Shown in pieces: positions 23,759 to 24,692 of a stretch of 24,692 bases of DNA (position 1 is its first letter; every line of letters starts with the position of its first letter). This DNA comes from Bacillota bacterium (GTDB taxonomy: Bacteria; Bacillota; Clostridia; Lachnospirales; Lachnospiraceae). A model generated the notes under the pieces. The model saw only the letters and a program-made list of their open reading frames with translations. It had not been told where the DNA came from and searched no databases. The stretch lies in the NCBI GenBank assembly GCA_023413555.1, contig JAEZPG010000107.1, positions 1-24,692 of the forward strand. The letters are read 5' to 3'. A program made the translations under genes and the position numbers.

Positions 23759-24382
23759 CTAGGCATTTTTGGTTTGCATACGTTTAATAACCTTAAGTCT
23801 TGTGAACTCCTCGCGTTCTTTCTCCTCTAAGGCATCTGTAATCTCCTTAGTGAGAGAGGTATACATAGGAATCGTTATATTTTGTAGAGCGTTGGCTCTC
23901 TTCTGCGTCTTTTTTATATTATATGCCAAACGGTAAGCAGAGTTCTCAATACTGGATAAGCGGATGGTTAACTGCTTTACCTTGTTAAACTCCTGAGTGG
24001 CTTTATCTAGAGAAATTCTTGTGTTGTAAAAAGCATAGGAAGGTGTATCATTATGGACTTTTGACTTTACAAGAGGAATCTCAGTTCCCATAATGCTACG
24101 GTACTTAATGGAGATAGAATCCTCAATAGGAACCGTTTGAGCGAGTTCTGCAACATTGTGAATTCCCATTTCAATATTTGCTCGTTGAAGAGCTCGATAT
24201 GCGGAGCTAAAGGTAACATCAATTTCTTTTTGAATCGCAGAGGCCTCATCAATCAGTCCCATTAATTCACGGATTAGAATATTACGTTTCTTATCCATTA
24301 ACTCAAAGCCTTGCTTGGCTAAAGCCAGGGAGTTTTTTGCCAATATCAGATTACCCTTGGTAGGAAAGGTATTTGGATTCAT
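23759..24382 (-). CDS. V-type ATP synthase subunit D
   Basis: Central stalk subunit of the A/V-type ATP synthase (NtpD/AtpD). The 207-residue protein is mostly helical and opens with the family signature PTKGNLILAKNSLALAKQGFELMDKKRNIL, the long coiled-coil rotor helix; the C-terminal helix is YRLAYNIKKTQKRANALQNITIPMY. It begins 14 nt after the stop of the subunit B gene on the same strand, so they share an operon. In anaerobic Clostridia this enzyme couples ATP turnover to H+ or Na+ movement. The ion specificity cannot be read here. Confidence 0.95.
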   Translation of the reverse strand: MNPNTFPTKGNLILAKNSLALAKQGFELMDKKRNILIRELMGLIDEASAIQKEIDVTFSSAYRALQRANIEMGIHNVAELAQTVPIEDSISIKYRSIMGTEIPLVKSKVHNDTPSYAFYNTRISLDKATQEFNKVKQLTIRLSSIENSAYRLAYNIKKTQKRANALQNITIPMYTSLTKEITDALEEKEREEFTRLKVIKRMQTKNA

Positions 24383-24396
24383 AAACTCACCGTCCT

Positions 24397-24692
24397 TTAA
24401 ATTTCCTCATCTTCTACTTCTGTTTGTACAAATGGTTCAGCAGAGTGATAGTATTTATCAAGTATCTTAGTGTCTACACGATCTAATTCCTCTCTAGGGA
24501 GAATGGAAAGCAGATCCCAACCAAGGTCTAAGGTCTCTTCAATCGTTCTATTCTCTTCTTTGCCCTGACCAACAAATTCCTGTTCAAACCGTTTACCAAA
24601 TGCTAAATATTTTTTATCCAGAGGAGAGAGCTCATCCTCGCCAATAACGGAAGCTAAGTTTCTGGCATCTCCAACATGGGCATATGCGGAGA
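24397..24692 (-). CDS. V-type ATP synthase subunit B, C-terminal part (cut by window edge)
   Basis: The last 98 residues of the non-catalytic B subunit, read from the minus strand: YAHVGDARNLASVIGEDELS, KYLAFGKRFEQEFVGQG, RTIEETLDLGWDLLSILPREEL and DRVDTKILDKYY. These are the family's C-terminal helical bundle blocks. The start lies beyond base 24692. The tail EVEDEEI is acidic. It precedes subunit D in the usual A-B-D order of archaeal/bacterial V-type operons. Confidence 0.94.
   Translation of the reverse strand, partial: SAYAHVGDARNLASVIGEDELSPLDKKYLAFGKRFEQEFVGQGKEENRTIEETLDLGWDLLSILPREELDRVDTKILDKYYHSAEPFVQTEVEDEEI

Overview
The window looks like the chromosome of a low-GC, Gram-positive anaerobe of the class Clostridia, most probably a Lachnospiraceae member (Lachnoclostridium/Clostridium phytofermentans-like). 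The basis is AT-rich DNA, strong Shine-Dalgarno sites, TTG/GTG starts, a bifunctional AdhE under a Rex-type operator, a bacterial A/V-type ATP synthase, and DUF3881 and DUF4446 proteins. I cannot prove a species from sequence alone.

Positions 1-7370 are the origin-proximal housekeeping cluster on the + strand: rnpA, yidD, yidC, jag/khpB, mnmE, mnmG, rsmG and a GNAT acetyltransferase. It covers tRNA 5' maturation, membrane protein insertion, an RNA-binding regulator, tRNA U34 modification and 16S rRNA methylation. A strong intrinsic terminator closes the run.

Positions 7374-10555 interrupt the usual path from this cluster to parAB. An ORF-less group IIC intron sits directly behind the terminator. 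It is followed by a membrane-anchored alpha/beta hydrolase (- strand), divergent from a soluble DesK/NarL-type two-component pair. Two perfect parS sites exactly 60 bp apart then precede parA, parB and a DUF4446 gene (10566-12963). The second parS is the core of a 34-bp perfect palindrome.

Positions 12964-16160 hold adhE with a consensus sigma-A promoter, a Rex-type operator just downstream of it, and a strong terminator. Positions 16188-19548 hold a convergent aminoglycoside-phosphotransferase-like kinase, an HD-GYP protein, a DUF3881 protein, and a monocistronic tRNA-Arg(CCU) with its own promoter and terminator.

Positions 19575-22070 hold a PadR/HAAS-type membrane protein module (- strand) with an operator-like inverted repeat over its promoter, then a small two-TM protein and a DEDDh exonuclease with a C-terminal Cys/His cluster (+ strand). 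Positions 22079-24692 (- strand) hold a D-Ala-D-Ala carboxypeptidase and the end of a V-type ATP synthase operon (subunit D and the C-terminus of subunit B).

I found no phage, CRISPR or IS element and no clearly new defence system. The most noteworthy items are the ORF-less IIC intron with an abnormal domain V, the accessory hydrolase/two-component insertion next to parS, and the exonuclease with the extra Cys/His domain.
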